Source: Nocardia cyriacigeorgica
Lineage (GTDB): Bacteria > Actinomycetota > Actinomycetes > Mycobacteriales > Mycobacteriaceae
Length of the DNA: 64,000 nucleotides
Direction of reading: 5' to 3'
Assembly (NCBI RefSeq): GCF_029868385.1
Contig: NZ_JARWNX010000040.1
Location: forward strand, 124,001-188,000
The position numbers and the translations under genes were made by a program. The notes beneath the pieces were generated by a model. It worked only from the letters and a program-made list of their open reading frames with translations, searched no databases and was not told the DNA's origin. How positions within the stretch are numbered: position 1 is the first letter of the stretch; every line of letters starts with the position of its first letter. Positions 1 through 9,110 of the stretch are shown here, piece by piece.

Positions 1-2
1 TG

Positions 3-1331
3 ATCGCGTTCCTGGTCGGTGATGAGACGACCGACCTCACCGCATTGCGTGCCGAACTGCGGTCGATCCTGCCCGCGCACATGGTGCCCGCACGGTTCCA
101 GTGGGTGGAGTCGATGCCGCGTACGCCCAGCGGTAAACGCGACGACCGCGCATTGCTCGCACAATCGACGTCCGGTAGTGCCGAACTGGCGCGTCCACAT
201 CGCGAACCGGTCGACGCTATCGAGCGTTCGGCCATGGAACTGCTCGCCGAATACGCCGGGCTGCCGTCCATCTGCCCCGATGAGGATTTCTACGCCGTGG
301 GCGGAACCTCCATCGGCGCTATGCGCGTGGTGATGGGGTTGTCCCGACGCTGGGGCGTCGAACTGCCGATGAGCGCGTTCGTCGCCGCGCCCACCGCGGC
401 GGGACTGGCCGGGTTGATCCGCGCGGGCGACACCTGTACCAGCTTCGATCCGCTGGTGCCGATCCAGCCGGAGGGGACCAAACCGCCACTGTTCCTGGTG
501 CATCCGATCGGCGGCAATGTGCTCTGCTATCTGGCGGTCGCCAAGTATCTGGATTCGGATCGCCCGGTCTACGGGTTGCAGGCGGCCGGTGCGGACACCG
601 GAAGCACACCGCTGACCTCGGTCGGTGAGATGGCCGATTCCTATATCGCCGCTGTTCGCCGGGTGCACCCGGAAGGCCCATACCATCTGGCGGGCTGGTC
701 GTTCGGCGGATATGTGGCGCTGGAGATGGGGCGAAGGCTGCCCGACGACCAGGTGGCCAGCGTGACGTTGCTGGACACGATGGCGCTGCGGCAGCAGACG
801 CGGGAGCCGATTCCCGAGGAGAAACTGATCCGCTGGTTCTTCCTCGAACTGCTCTGGTACGCCCGCGGAAACGAGACCGCGCTCGGCGAATTCGAACCGG
901 ATGTGCACGATTCGGCGGAACTGTTCGACGCCATGCTCGCCGAGGCGATCCGTTCCGGAATCCTGCCCGAAGGCAGTCCGGCGCAAGCGATTCGACGGCT
1001 GTACGAGGTGTTCCACGCCAACTACACCGCGCTCATCGACTACCGGCCCTCGATCGTCGATCGTGATATCACGCTGTTGCGTGCCACCGACGGCATCCCG
1101 CGCGGTTTCGATATCGCGCATCAGACCATCGGCACCATGTTCGACAGCCAGAACAATGGCTGGCAGCAGTACGCAGGCCGCCGATTCGAGGTGGTCGCGG
1201 TGCCAGGCGATCATCTGCACATGATGACCGAACCGCATGTCGGTGAGGTCGGTATGCAATTGGACGCGGCGGTGTCGGCAGCGGATCCGGATCTGGATCG
1301 TGAGTTCAGCGAGGGGATGCTCGACGCATGA
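3..1331 (+). CDS. Nonribosomal peptide synthetase, C-terminal part (adenylation end, carrier protein, thioesterase); 5' end outside window
   Basis: This is the last module of an NRPS, open at the window edge, so only 442 residues are visible. They begin in the C-terminal subdomain of an adenylation domain, where PSGK is the A10-type catalytic lysine motif. A peptidyl carrier domain follows; its GGTSIG core (Ser codon 309-311) is the phosphopantetheine site. Next comes a type I thioesterase with HPIGG and the nucleophile motif GWSFGG, which would release the product by hydrolysis or cyclisation. The last catalytic histidine is probably in GDHLHM near the end. The stop overlaps the convergent regulator gene by 26 nt. 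The nearby ABC pair fits a siderophore or other secreted peptide, but the product cannot be deduced from this fragment. Confidence 0.93.
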   Translation: MAFLVGDETTDLTALRAELRSILPAHMVPARFQWVESMPRTPSGKRDDRALLAQSTSGSAELARPHREPVDAIERSAMELLAEYAGLPSICPDEDFYAVGGTSIGAMRVVMGLSRRWGVELPMSAFVAAPTAAGLAGLIRAGDTCTSFDPLVPIQPEGTKPPLFLVHPIGGNVLCYLAVAKYLDSDRPVYGLQAAGADTGSTPLTSVGEMADSYIAAVRRVHPEGPYHLAGWSFGGYVALEMGRRLPDDQVASVTLLDTMALRQQTREPIPEEKLIRWFFLELLWYARGNETALGEFEPDVHDSAELFDAMLAEAIRSGILPEGSPAQAIRRLYEVFHANYTALIDYRPSIVDRDITLLRATDGIPRGFDIAHQTIGTMFDSQNNGWQQYAGRRFEVVAVPGDHLHMMTEPHVGEVGMQLDAAVSAADPDLDREFSEGMLDA

Positions 1332-2148
1332 TCGCCGCGGTGTCGGGCAGATCCGCGCTGCGCAAGACTGTCGCGGTGAATTCGTCCAGCGGATAGAACA
1401 ATTCGATCGCCAGCTCGGACAGGGTGACATCCGCCGGTGCGCCGAAGGTGGCCATGGTGGAGAACATCGACAGGGTGCCCGCCGGGGTGCGGACCCGGAT
1501 CGGGAACTGGAACGGGCTCGGCTGATCCGGTTCGTCGTCGTCGAGCGCATCCGGTACCGGGTAGGCGGTGACCTCGTCGTAGAGGGCGCGCAGCTGAGGG
1601 TCGCCGGTCGCGCCGACCTGCCGGGCGAGCCGGTCCAGGAACAGTTCACGCACCCGGTTCGGGCTGGTCAGGCGTGCGGTCAGGCCTTGAGGGTGCAGGA
1701 CCAACCGATAGACGTTCGGCGCGGGCGCAATCACGTGATCGGGTACGCCGAGGGTGAGGATGCCCATCGCGCGATTGCCGGTGACCACATTCCACAGCCG
1801 GTCCACCACCACCGCCGGATACGGTTCGTGCGCGGCGAGCATCGTATCCAGCGCCGAACGTACCGCGGACAATGCGGCGTCGTCGAGACTGCTCTCCCGA
1901 TATGCGGGTGCGTAACCGGCCGCCATCAACAGCGTATTGCGTTCGCGCAGCGGCACATCCAAGGTATCGGACAGTCGCAGGATCATGGCGCGACTCGGCT
2001 GCGCGCGCCCGGTCTCCACATACGACACATGCCGCGCGGAGGTCTCGGCCGCCAGCGCCAGATCCAGTTGGCTCAGCCGCCGCCGCTGCCGCCATTCGCG
2101 CAGCAGACCGCCGACTCCGGACGGGGTCACGAGCTGGGTGGAGGTCAT
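1306..2148 (-). CDS. XRE-family regulator with MmyB-like ligand-binding domain
   Basis: This 280-residue protein has an N-terminal helix-turn-helix (about residues 10-65: RQRRRLSQLDLALAAE, then SYVETGRAQPS). A C-terminal MmyB-type PAS-like domain follows (YPAVVVDRLWNVV, then LHPQGL and the conserved C-terminal region). The family is common in actinomycetes and usually controls a divergent neighbour. Here the divergent gene at 2284 encodes a small membrane protein, with 135 nt between the two starts. The ATG at 2148 was chosen because it puts the HTH at the usual distance; the open frame extends 51 codons further without homology-like sequence. The ligand is unknown. Confidence 0.85.
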   Translation of the reverse strand: MTSTQLVTPSGVGGLLREWRQRRRLSQLDLALAAETSARHVSYVETGRAQPSRAMILRLSDTLDVPLRERNTLLMAAGYAPAYRESSLDDAALSAVRSALDTMLAAHEPYPAVVVDRLWNVVTGNRAMGILTLGVPDHVIAPAPNVYRLVLHPQGLTARLTSPNRVRELFLDRLARQVGATGDPQLRALYDEVTAYPVPDALDDDEPDQPSPFQFPIRVRTPAGTLSMFSTMATFGAPADVTLSELAIELFYPLDEFTATVLRSADLPDTAAIMRRASPR

Positions 2149-2283
2149 GGGGTGCACGCTAGCCGACCCCGCCGAGGCGAGGCCATGACCTCGGAGGTTA
2201 TTGAGCCGATGACCTCGCGGGTTGCACAGTGGTGCCGGTGTCGACGCCACGCGTCGAGGGACCGTTCGAGAGAGGAAGACCTC

Positions 2284-2718
2284 ATGAGCACTGTGCTCCA
2301 CGAACCCACCGGCCTGGCCCCGGTCGACCGGCTACGGCGCGCACTGCGGGTGGACGGCTGGGCCACCGGCGCATTCGGGGTGATCATGCTGGCGGGCGCG
2401 ATCCCACTGCGTGACCCGCTCGGCCTGCCGACGTCCTGGTCGATCCCGTTCGCCGTCGCGATGATCGGCGGTGGCCTGGCCCTACTGCTGATCGCCGGGT
2501 ATCCGGTGATCAACGGTCGGCATGCGGCCGCGGTGGTCGCGGTGAACGGTGCGTCGGCCGTGGGGATGACGGCGCTGGCGTTCTCCGGGCTGATCGGACT
2601 CACCGGCCTCGGGGTGATGTTCCTGCTGATGGGCGCGCTGACCGTCGCGGTGTTCGCCGGAATCGAATACCTCGGTCTGCGGCAGGCCGGTCCGAGAACA
2701 CCCGGATCGTGGATATGA
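2284..2718 (+). CDS. Small integral membrane protein, unknown function
   Basis: This 144-residue protein has four predicted hydrophobic segments (about residues 28-45, 55-72, 82-98 and 105-125). It has a short polar N-terminus and no signal-peptide cleavage site. The start ATG follows an AGAGAGGA-like ribosome binding site. It is divergent from the MmyB-type regulator and is its most likely target. It resembles the general class of small actinobacterial four-helix membrane proteins; I recognise no specific family. It converges with the TetR gene, the two stops lying 4 nt apart. Confidence 0.75.
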   Translation: MSTVLHEPTGLAPVDRLRRALRVDGWATGAFGVIMLAGAIPLRDPLGLPTSWSIPFAVAMIGGGLALLLIAGYPVINGRHAAAVVAVNGASAVGMTALAFSGLIGLTGLGVMFLLMGALTVAVFAGIEYLGLRQAGPRTPGSWI

Positions 2719-2722
2719 GCCG

Positions 2723-3346
2723 CTAAGCGGACTTTTCCTCGTCGGCGGCGGGCCAGATGGCGCGTAGTGGGCGCAAACCCTCCTCGACATAGTCGGCGAT
2801 GGGGCGCTCACCGCCGTCGAGGTACCACTGCTCCATGGCGGCGAAATAGCCGAAGGCCAGGGCATGGGCGGCCACGCGCGCCTGGGTTTCGGTCAGCAGG
2901 CCGGTCGAGGCGATCAGGGGGGTGAGCCGCTGGCCGGTGCGGTCGGCGGAGGCGCAGGCGGCCATGCGCACCGAGGGTTCGGTGAAGTGGTAGCGGACCC
3001 GGCGCCATGGGCCGCGGTCGGGCGGGGTGTCGGCGTCGGAGTCCGGGGTGGCGCGTTCTGGTGCGGATTCTTCGGCGCGCACGGAGCGGAGCAGGCTGCC
3101 GATGGGATCGTGCGGGTCGACCATGTCTTCGATCTCTTCGGTGCTCAGATTGTCGAACTCGTCGGCGACGATGATCCCTTCCTTCGTGCCGAAGAGGCGG
3201 TAGACCGTCGACGGTGACACTTCGGCGGCGGCCGCGATCTCGTCGATCGTGACGGCGCCGAACCCCTTCTCGTCGAACAGGTCGAGGGCGCATTCCTGAA
3301 TGGTGTGCGTGGCTTTGCGCCGCCAGCGCTCACGAAGTCCGCTCAT
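2723..3346 (-). CDS. TetR-family transcriptional regulator, likely repressor of the ABC transporter operon
   Basis: The protein has 207 residues. The N-terminal TetR helix-turn-helix spans about residues 10-57, with ALDLFDEKGFGAVTIDEIAAAAEVSPSTVYRLF as separate helices ending in the typical recognition helix and YRLFGTKE. The C-terminal ligand domain is divergent, as is normal for the family. It is divergent from the ABC genes, and the 190 nt between them contain four related copies of a GTCACT/GTCT element (3365-3455), which suggests binding there. It could respond to the exported or imported compound. The ligand cannot be inferred. Confidence 0.88.
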   Translation of the reverse strand: MSGLRERWRRKATHTIQECALDLFDEKGFGAVTIDEIAAAAEVSPSTVYRLFGTKEGIIVADEFDNLSTEEIEDMVDPHDPIGSLLRSVRAEESAPERATPDSDADTPPDRGPWRRVRYHFTEPSVRMAACASADRTGQRLTPLIASTGLLTETQARVAAHALAFGYFAAMEQWYLDGGERPIADYVEEGLRPLRAIWPAADEEKSA

Positions 3347-3364
3347 CTCGTCAGACTATCAGCA

Positions 3365-3455
3365 AGTCACTCTCTGGAGATTGCTGCTTTCGTTCAGATA
3401 TTGACTGTCTGGAAGTTGATCCCTAGAGTCACTCTCTGGAGACAGTCACTGTCTC
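3365..3455. promoter_or_regulatory. Cluster of four related repeats between tetR and ABC genes, candidate TetR operators
   Basis: AGTCACTCTCTGGAGA occurs exactly twice (3365-3380 and 3427-3442). Variants TTGACTGTCTGGAAG (3401-3415) and AGTCACTGTCTC (3444-3455) lie between and after. The core TCTCTGGAGA is a near palindrome (TCTC-TG-GAGA). TTGACT at 3401 could also be a -35 element for the downstream operon. The position between divergent regulator and target is classical for TetR control. Binding is inference. Confidence 0.55.
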
Positions 3456-3538
3456 AATGGGGCGCGTGGCTCGATCGGCTCACGCGCTCCCGGCTCGACG
3501 ACGACGCGTCGAGACGAGCGATCCACGACGGGACAGCG

Positions 3539-5329
3539 ATGACCACCACCGACCTCACCGCGACGAAAGAACGATCGGCCCCATCGGATACCGGCCGAAC
3601 CGGTCCACAGAGCCTCGCCACGCTCCTGCGTCCCCACCTAGGCGGTTTCACCGCCGTGGTCGTCCTCCAGGTCATCGGTGCCGTGGCCGGTCTTGCGCCG
3701 CTGTTGGCGGTGATCGAGCTGGGCCGCACGCTGCTGGCACCGGAACCCATCGACCACGGTCATGTCCGGTTCGTGGTGGCGCTGGGAGCGGCGGGCTTGT
3801 TCGTCCGGCTGCTGTTCACCGCCGCGTCCTCCGGGCTCGGACATCTGCTCGACGGCCGGGTGCAGCTGTCGCTGCGTCGGCAGCTGGCCGCCCACCTCGG
3901 CCGCGTCCCGATCGGCTGGTTCTCGCGGCGCCGGACCGGTGAGCTGGCCAAGGTGGTCGGCGAAGACGTGAGCGCGGTGCATCCGTTCATCGCCCACGCG
4001 CCGGGGGAGTTGGTGTCGGCCTTCGTGGTGCCGCTGGTGTCCCTGGTCTATCTGGTCACCGTCGACTGGCGACTGACCTTGATCACGCTGATCCCGGTGG
4101 CGCTCGCCGTCTCGCTGGTCCCGCTGATGATGACGTCGGCCCGGCAGCGCGAGCAGCGCGATTTCGACGCGGCGATGGGCCGTATCGCCGACGCGGTGGT
4201 GGAGTTCGTCCAGGGCATCGCGGTGGTCAAGGCGTTCGGCGGTGGCGAACACGCGCACCGCAGGTTCGCCACGGCGGTCGATGATTTCGCCGATACGTTC
4301 CTGCGCTGGGCGCGCGGACTTTCCCCGATCGCCGCCGGAATGCAGCTGGCCCTGTCACCGCCGTTCGTCCTGCTGATCGTGCTGTCGGGCGGCGCGATCC
4401 TGATCACAGGTGGCACGCTGGCTCCGGCCGATCTGCTGCCGTTCCTGCTGCTCGGGCTGGGTGTGACGGCCCCGGTCGCAGCGCTCGGCCACGGTTTCGA
4501 CGATATGCAGGCCGCCGGACGCGCGGTCGGCCGGATCCGGGACGTGCTGAACGTCGAGCCGCTGTCCGAACCCGCTCACCCCGTCCCACCACGCGGCCAC
4601 CGGGTGGAGTTGCGTGCGGTCCGGTTCGGCTACGACACCGACCGGGAGGTGTTGCGTGGCATAGATCTGGTGCTCGAACCGGGTACCGTCACCGCGCTGG
4701 TCGGGCCATCGGGAAGCGGTAAATCGACACTCGTACAGCTACTTCCACGGTTCTTCGACCCGACCCACGGCATGATCACCCTCGGTGGTGTGGACCTGCG
4801 CGAGATCGGCAGTCACGAGCTGTATCGGCGGGTCTCCTTCGTCTTCCAGGACGTGCGGCTACTGCGTGCCTCCGTAGCCGACAACATCGCGCTCGCAGTC
4901 CCGCGCGCCGACCGCGAGCAGGTGGTGCGCGCCGCCGAGATGGCGGGCATCCACGACCGGATACTGGAGCTGCCGCACGGCTACGACACCGTGCTCGGCG
5001 CGGAGATCGGGCTGTCGGGCGGTGAAGCACAACGTCTTTCGCTCGCTCGCGCCTTGCTGGCCGACACCCCTGTTCTGGTGCTGGACGAGGCGACCGCATT
5101 CGCGGACCCGCAGACCGAACAGGCCGTGCGCCACACGCTGGCCGGCTTGCGCGGTGACCGGACGATCCTGGTCATCGCCCACCGGTGGGAGACCATCGCC
5201 GACGCCGACACCGTAGTGATGCTCGAGGACGGGGTGATCGTGGACAGCGGCGCTCCCGCACAGTTACTGGCCGCGCGGGGCAGGTTCGCCGCGTTCTGGC
5301 AATCTCATCGAGGAGATGTGTCGTCATGA
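3539..5329 (+). CDS. ABC transporter, fused membrane and ATPase domains (IrtA/YbtP-like, no siderophore-interaction domain)
   Basis: This is a 596-residue type IV ABC half-transporter. Six membrane helices lie at about residues 35-320. The nucleotide-binding domain (about 355-590) has Walker A GPSGSGKST (389-397), signature LSGGEAQ (492-498), Walker B VLVLDEAT (512-519) and the switch histidine His548. The family includes mycobacterial IrtA and Yersinia YbtP, which import ferric siderophores although they look like exporters; this protein lacks the N-terminal siderophore-interaction domain of IrtA. The ATG at 3539 follows GACGGGACAG. It overlaps the next ABC gene by ATGA, so the two products probably form a heterodimer. 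Export rather than import is equally possible. Confidence 0.9.
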   Translation: MTTTDLTATKERSAPSDTGRTGPQSLATLLRPHLGGFTAVVVLQVIGAVAGLAPLLAVIELGRTLLAPEPIDHGHVRFVVALGAAGLFVRLLFTAASSGLGHLLDGRVQLSLRRQLAAHLGRVPIGWFSRRRTGELAKVVGEDVSAVHPFIAHAPGELVSAFVVPLVSLVYLVTVDWRLTLITLIPVALAVSLVPLMMTSARQREQRDFDAAMGRIADAVVEFVQGIAVVKAFGGGEHAHRRFATAVDDFADTFLRWARGLSPIAAGMQLALSPPFVLLIVLSGGAILITGGTLAPADLLPFLLLGLGVTAPVAALGHGFDDMQAAGRAVGRIRDVLNVEPLSEPAHPVPPRGHRVELRAVRFGYDTDREVLRGIDLVLEPGTVTALVGPSGSGKSTLVQLLPRFFDPTHGMITLGGVDLREIGSHELYRRVSFVFQDVRLLRASVADNIALAVPRADREQVVRAAEMAGIHDRILELPHGYDTVLGAEIGLSGGEAQRLSLARALLADTPVLVLDEATAFADPQTEQAVRHTLAGLRGDRTILVIAHRWETIADADTVVMLEDGVIVDSGAPAQLLAARGRFAAFWQSHRGDVSS

Positions 5330-7029
5330 TCGGAATGTTGTTGCGCGTGCTGGGCAATCAGTACGCCGGGCCGGTGCGCCGCACCGTGGCCCTGATGATC
5401 ACCACCGCGATCCTGGAGGGGCTGTCCTATGCGCTGCTGGTCCCTGTGCTCCGGGAGTTGTTCGGCGGCGCCCCCGAGAACGCCTGGCCGTGGTTGATCG
5501 CGTTCGGCATCGCGGTCGCGGTGTACGCGGTGCTGCGCTACCTCAGTGATCTGGCCGGATTCCGTGCCGGAACCACTCTGCTGCGTGGCACCTACCACCG
5601 GCTCGGCGACCACCTGGCCCGGCTGCCCATCGGCTGGTACGGCCCCGACCGCGTCGGCGAGGTATCGGTACTGGCGGGCCGTGGCGTGCTGGAAGCGATG
5701 AGCATCATCGCGCATCTGCTCGCCCCGTTCCTCACCGCCGCGGTGACACCGCTGACGATCGTCGTCGTGATGTCGGTCTTCGACTGGCAGCTGGGGCTGG
5801 CCGCCCTGTTCGCCGTCCCGCTGGTGGCGGTGATCCAGGCCAGGACCGGACGCGCGATGGCCGACGCCGACGCCGTACGTCACGAACGTGACCAGCGGGC
5901 CGCCGGTCGGGTCATCGAATATCTCCAGGCCCAGCCGGTGCTGCGCGCGGGCGGCCGGACCACCGAACGCTTCGACCTGCTCGATGATTCGTTGCGCGGC
6001 CTCCAGGGCGCTGCCCGCCGATCCGCGCTGACCGCCCTACCCGGCATCGTCGGCCTCACCCTCGCCGTGCAGGCGACGTTCACCGTGCTGCTCGCATTGG
6101 GCGCCTACCTCGCGGTGGGCGGCAGGATCGGCGCGGCCGAGGTGCTCGCCCTCCTGGTGCTCGCCGCCCGATGCGCCGAACCGCTGCTGTCGCTCGCCGA
6201 GATCGGCGGCAAGCTGCGCAGTGCGCGCGCCCAGCTGACGCGACTCGACACCCTGTTGCGCACCGAGCCGCTACCGGAACCCGCCGAGCCCGTCCGGCCG
6301 CAACGCCACAATGTGGAGTTCGACGCCGTCACCTTCGAACACGGCGACCGCACCGTGATCGGCGACCTGAGCCTGACGGTGCCGCACGGTGCGCGGGTGG
6401 CGATCGTCGGCCCCTCCGGCGCGGGCAAGAGCACCCTGCTCCAGCTCGTCGCGCGATTCCACGAGGTGAGCGCGGGCGCGGTGCGGGTGGGTGGCGTCGA
6501 CGTCCGCGATATCGGCAGCAGCGCACTGATGACGCAGATCGCCATCGTCTTCCAGCACGTCTACCTCTTCGACGGCACCATCGAAGACAACATTCGTCTC
6601 GGCCGCCCCGACGCCACCAGCACCGACATCCGTGCTGCGGCAACGGCGGCGGGTTTGGACGAGGTGATCGAACGGCTTCCCGGCGGGTGGAGCGCCGACG
6701 TGGGCGAAGGCGGTGCGCTGCTGTCCGGCGGTGAACGCCAGCGCGTCTCCATCGCCCGTGCCCTGCTGAAGAACGCCCCCATCGTCCTGCTCGACGAGGT
6801 CACCTCCGCCCTCGACCCGGTCAACGAAGCCGCCGTCCACCGGGGCATCGAACGGCTGATGGCAGGCCGGACGGTGCTGATGGTCGCCCACCGCATGCAC
6901 ACCGTGCAGACCGCCGACCGCGTCGTCTTCCTCGACGGCGGGCGCATCGTGGAAGAAGGAGCCCACGACGACCTGCTGAATCGCGGCGGCCGCTACGCCG
7001 AGTTCTGGAACATCGCCACAGCACGGTGA
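5326..7029 (+). CDS. ABC transporter, fused membrane and ATPase domains (IrtB/YbtQ-like partner)
   Basis: This is a 567-residue half-transporter that partners the preceding gene. The membrane domain covers about residues 15-300. The ATPase domain has Walker A GPSGAGKST (362-370), signature LSGGERQ (466-472) and Walker B IVLLDEVT. Both NBDs of the pair look catalytically complete, since glutamate follows the Walker B aspartate in each. The start codon lies within the stop of the upstream gene (ATGA, 5326-5329), indicating translational coupling. It is probably in one transcription unit with the upstream ABC gene and perhaps the downstream DoxX gene, under the divergent TetR. Confidence 0.9.
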   Translation: MIGMLLRVLGNQYAGPVRRTVALMITTAILEGLSYALLVPVLRELFGGAPENAWPWLIAFGIAVAVYAVLRYLSDLAGFRAGTTLLRGTYHRLGDHLARLPIGWYGPDRVGEVSVLAGRGVLEAMSIIAHLLAPFLTAAVTPLTIVVVMSVFDWQLGLAALFAVPLVAVIQARTGRAMADADAVRHERDQRAAGRVIEYLQAQPVLRAGGRTTERFDLLDDSLRGLQGAARRSALTALPGIVGLTLAVQATFTVLLALGAYLAVGGRIGAAEVLALLVLAARCAEPLLSLAEIGGKLRSARAQLTRLDTLLRTEPLPEPAEPVRPQRHNVEFDAVTFEHGDRTVIGDLSLTVPHGARVAIVGPSGAGKSTLLQLVARFHEVSAGAVRVGGVDVRDIGSSALMTQIAIVFQHVYLFDGTIEDNIRLGRPDATSTDIRAAATAAGLDEVIERLPGGWSADVGEGGALLSGGERQRVSIARALLKNAPIVLLDEVTSALDPVNEAAVHRGIERLMAGRTVLMVAHRMHTVQTADRVVFLDGGRIVEEGAHDDLLNRGGRYAEFWNIATAR

Positions 7030-7078
7030 TGACCCGTCCCCTCGCCACCCCTGCGCCATCCCTGATCGGAAGTGCCCT

Positions 7079-7651
7079 GTGCTGACCACCCCGCTGCTGC
7101 TGATCGTCCCCACCCTGGTCTTCCGTATGCTCGGCGCCTTCGGCGTCCGCCGATTCGATACCTGGCGAGTATCTTTCGCGCACGGACTGGCGGTGATGCT
7201 CGTCTTCACCGGCCTCGCCCACTTCGTTCCCGACACCGTCGATGCGATGCCGAGCCATGACGATCTCGTCGCCATGGTTCCGGCGTTCGTCCCCTTTCCT
7301 GGCGCCACGGTCTACCTGACCGGTGTGCTGGAACTGCTCGGCGCGGCGGGTCTGGTCGTCACCGGCACCCGGCGGGCCGCCGGACTCGGCCTCGCCGCAT
7401 TGTTCGTCGTGATGTTTCCGGCGAACGTCCATGCGGCGGTCTCCGATATTCCGTTGAACGGCGATCCCGCGACCCCGCTGTGGTTTCGGATTCCGGAGCA
7501 GATCGTGTTCATCGCCGTCGCGGTGTGGGTGTCGGGTGTGACGGTGTCAGATATGCGCGAAAAGCTGTGGGGCTCACCGCGGAATGGGGATGAGTTCGAC
7601 CAGCGTTCCTCGACCGGACTTGGGCGGGAGCAGGGCGAGCGCCTGAGCTGA
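7079..7651 (+). CDS. DoxX-family membrane protein
   Basis: This 190-residue protein has four hydrophobic helices in roughly the first 155 residues. The pattern is that of DoxX/DoxD-like proteins (AHFVP, then a VYLTGVLELLGAAGL segment and a PLWFRIPEQ loop). Such proteins are small quinone- or redox-linked membrane proteins of poorly defined function. The GTG start lies 49 nt after the ABC gene stop, so it may be cotranscribed. The last 26 codons overlap the convergent MoeA-like gene and are hydrophilic, so the tail is probably not structured. Confidence 0.78.
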   Translation: MLTTPLLLIVPTLVFRMLGAFGVRRFDTWRVSFAHGLAVMLVFTGLAHFVPDTVDAMPSHDDLVAMVPAFVPFPGATVYLTGVLELLGAAGLVVTGTRRAAGLGLAALFVVMFPANVHAAVSDIPLNGDPATPLWFRIPEQIVFIAVAVWVSGVTVSDMREKLWGSPRNGDEFDQRSSTGLGREQGERLS

Positions 7652-8815
7652 GATGAGGCTCGCCAGGTGCGGGGTGTGCACCGGGCCGGTGCTGTGCCAG
7701 ACCCCGCCGGGTTGCTGGCAGACCGGGACGACGCGGGTGTGCCTGTCCTGGGTGCCGGACGAGTCGGCGATCCGGCCACGCAGCGGTTCGGTGGGGGTGC
7801 GCGCGGTGCGGGCGTCGACGATCGCCGGGCCGGTGATCAGCAGGGCGGCGATCGCGGCGAACGGGTTGCCGGGGAGCGCGAGCAGCACTCGGCCGTCGGG
7901 GAGCAGCGCGACCAGCTGGGAGCCGCCGGGCCGGATGGTGAGCCCGTCGATCAGGATCTCGGCGCCCAGCCCGGACAGCAGGGCGCGCAGGTGGTCGGCG
8001 GCGCCGCGGCCGGTGGCGCCGACCACCACGACGAGTTCGGCGTCCGAACGCAAGGCGAACCAGGAGCCGAGAAGTTCCCGGCAGTCGTCGAGCCGCCAGA
8101 CATGCGTGGTCTCGATATCGCACGCCCGCAGATAACCGGGCAGTACCGGGCCGATCGCGTCACGGGTCTGGCCCGGTGTCAGTGGACCCTCCGCCCGGAT
8201 CTCGGAACCGGTGATCAGTACATCCGCGCGCAATGGACCACGTACCGGCACCGCATGCATCTCCGCACTCAATGCCGCCGACACCACCGCCCCGGACACC
8301 CGCGTTCCCGCCGCGGCGAGCCGAGCGCCCGGCGCCCAGTTCTCGCCGCGCCGCCGCGTATCGTCGCGGACCGGAGCGTCCGGGTCGCGTATCACCAGCG
8401 TTTCGCCGGAAAGCGTACTGGTGGAAATGAATTCGTCGCGAATGACTGCGGTCGAACCGGCGGGTGCGGGCGCCCCGGTCGCGATGCGGACCGCCTGCCC
8501 GGACTCGAGTGGTCGACCACCATGGGTGCCCGCCACGCGGGTGTCATCGCGCAGCACCCACGGCCCGGACCCGCAGACCGCGTACCCGTCCATGGCGGCG
8601 GTGTCGACGCGTGGCAACGCGGTCGCGGTGGTGAGCGGACCGGCCAGCGTCGCACCGACGACCTCGGCCAACGGACGCTCGGCGCTCCCGATCGGCTCGA
8701 GCCGTTCCCGCAGCCATGCCCGTGCGTCGTCCACCGAGCGCGCGGGCACGTCACCGATGTCCCGATCGAACGTGCCGTGGTCGGCCACCGCCATCCGTGC
8801 GGCCGCCGGGCTCAC
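7574..8815 (-). CDS. MoeA-like protein (molybdopterin molybdotransferase family), possibly degenerate
   Basis: This 413-residue protein has the MoeA architecture: the AMDGYAV motif near residue 75, an ATGAPAPAG motif, the MoCF-biosynthesis domain and the C-terminal LALPGNPFAA motif. MoeA inserts molybdenum into molybdopterin-AMP. The usual TGG-S-G--D motif of the MPT-binding domain is replaced by VGATGRGAADH, so activity is uncertain. The GTG at 8815 was chosen because GGGAGG (8822-8827) lies six bases upstream; the open frame continues about 109 codons further with no similarity. No other molybdenum-cofactor genes are visible nearby. It converges with and overlaps the DoxX gene. Confidence 0.82.
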   Translation of the reverse strand: MSPAAARMAVADHGTFDRDIGDVPARSVDDARAWLRERLEPIGSAERPLAEVVGATLAGPLTTATALPRVDTAAMDGYAVCGSGPWVLRDDTRVAGTHGGRPLESGQAVRIATGAPAPAGSTAVIRDEFISTSTLSGETLVIRDPDAPVRDDTRRRGENWAPGARLAAAGTRVSGAVVSAALSAEMHAVPVRGPLRADVLITGSEIRAEGPLTPGQTRDAIGPVLPGYLRACDIETTHVWRLDDCRELLGSWFALRSDAELVVVVGATGRGAADHLRALLSGLGAEILIDGLTIRPGGSQLVALLPDGRVLLALPGNPFAAIAALLITGPAIVDARTARTPTEPLRGRIADSSGTQDRHTRVVPVCQQPGGVWHSTGPVHTPHLASLISAQALALLPPKSGRGTLVELIPIPR

Positions 8816-9110
8816 CGCGAGCCTCCCGGCGCGGGCATGGCGACCCGCCGAGCCCGGAATATCCGGGCCGCACGGACTGCCGGTGGCGTCGAGCACCCGC
8901 CGCCGACGAACGCGGCATCGTCGGCCCCCTGCGCCGCCGCCGGGCCGCCCGCCCGCCGCCCATGCGCCCATCGACCCGAGTTCACCCACATCATGCCCAC
9001 CATCCTCACCGCTTCCTATTTCCCGCCATTTGCACCGCAGTTGCCCCACCGTGACGGTGCGCTCACAGTCCGCCCGATGAGGTTGTGCGAACCGTGTTAG
9101 CGTCCGGTCC

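Noticed and set aside
3347..3538. Iron-box (IdeR-type) site in front of the siderophore-like ABC pair
   Set aside because: I looked for a TTAGG/CCTAA palindrome and found none; the repeats present are of a different kind.
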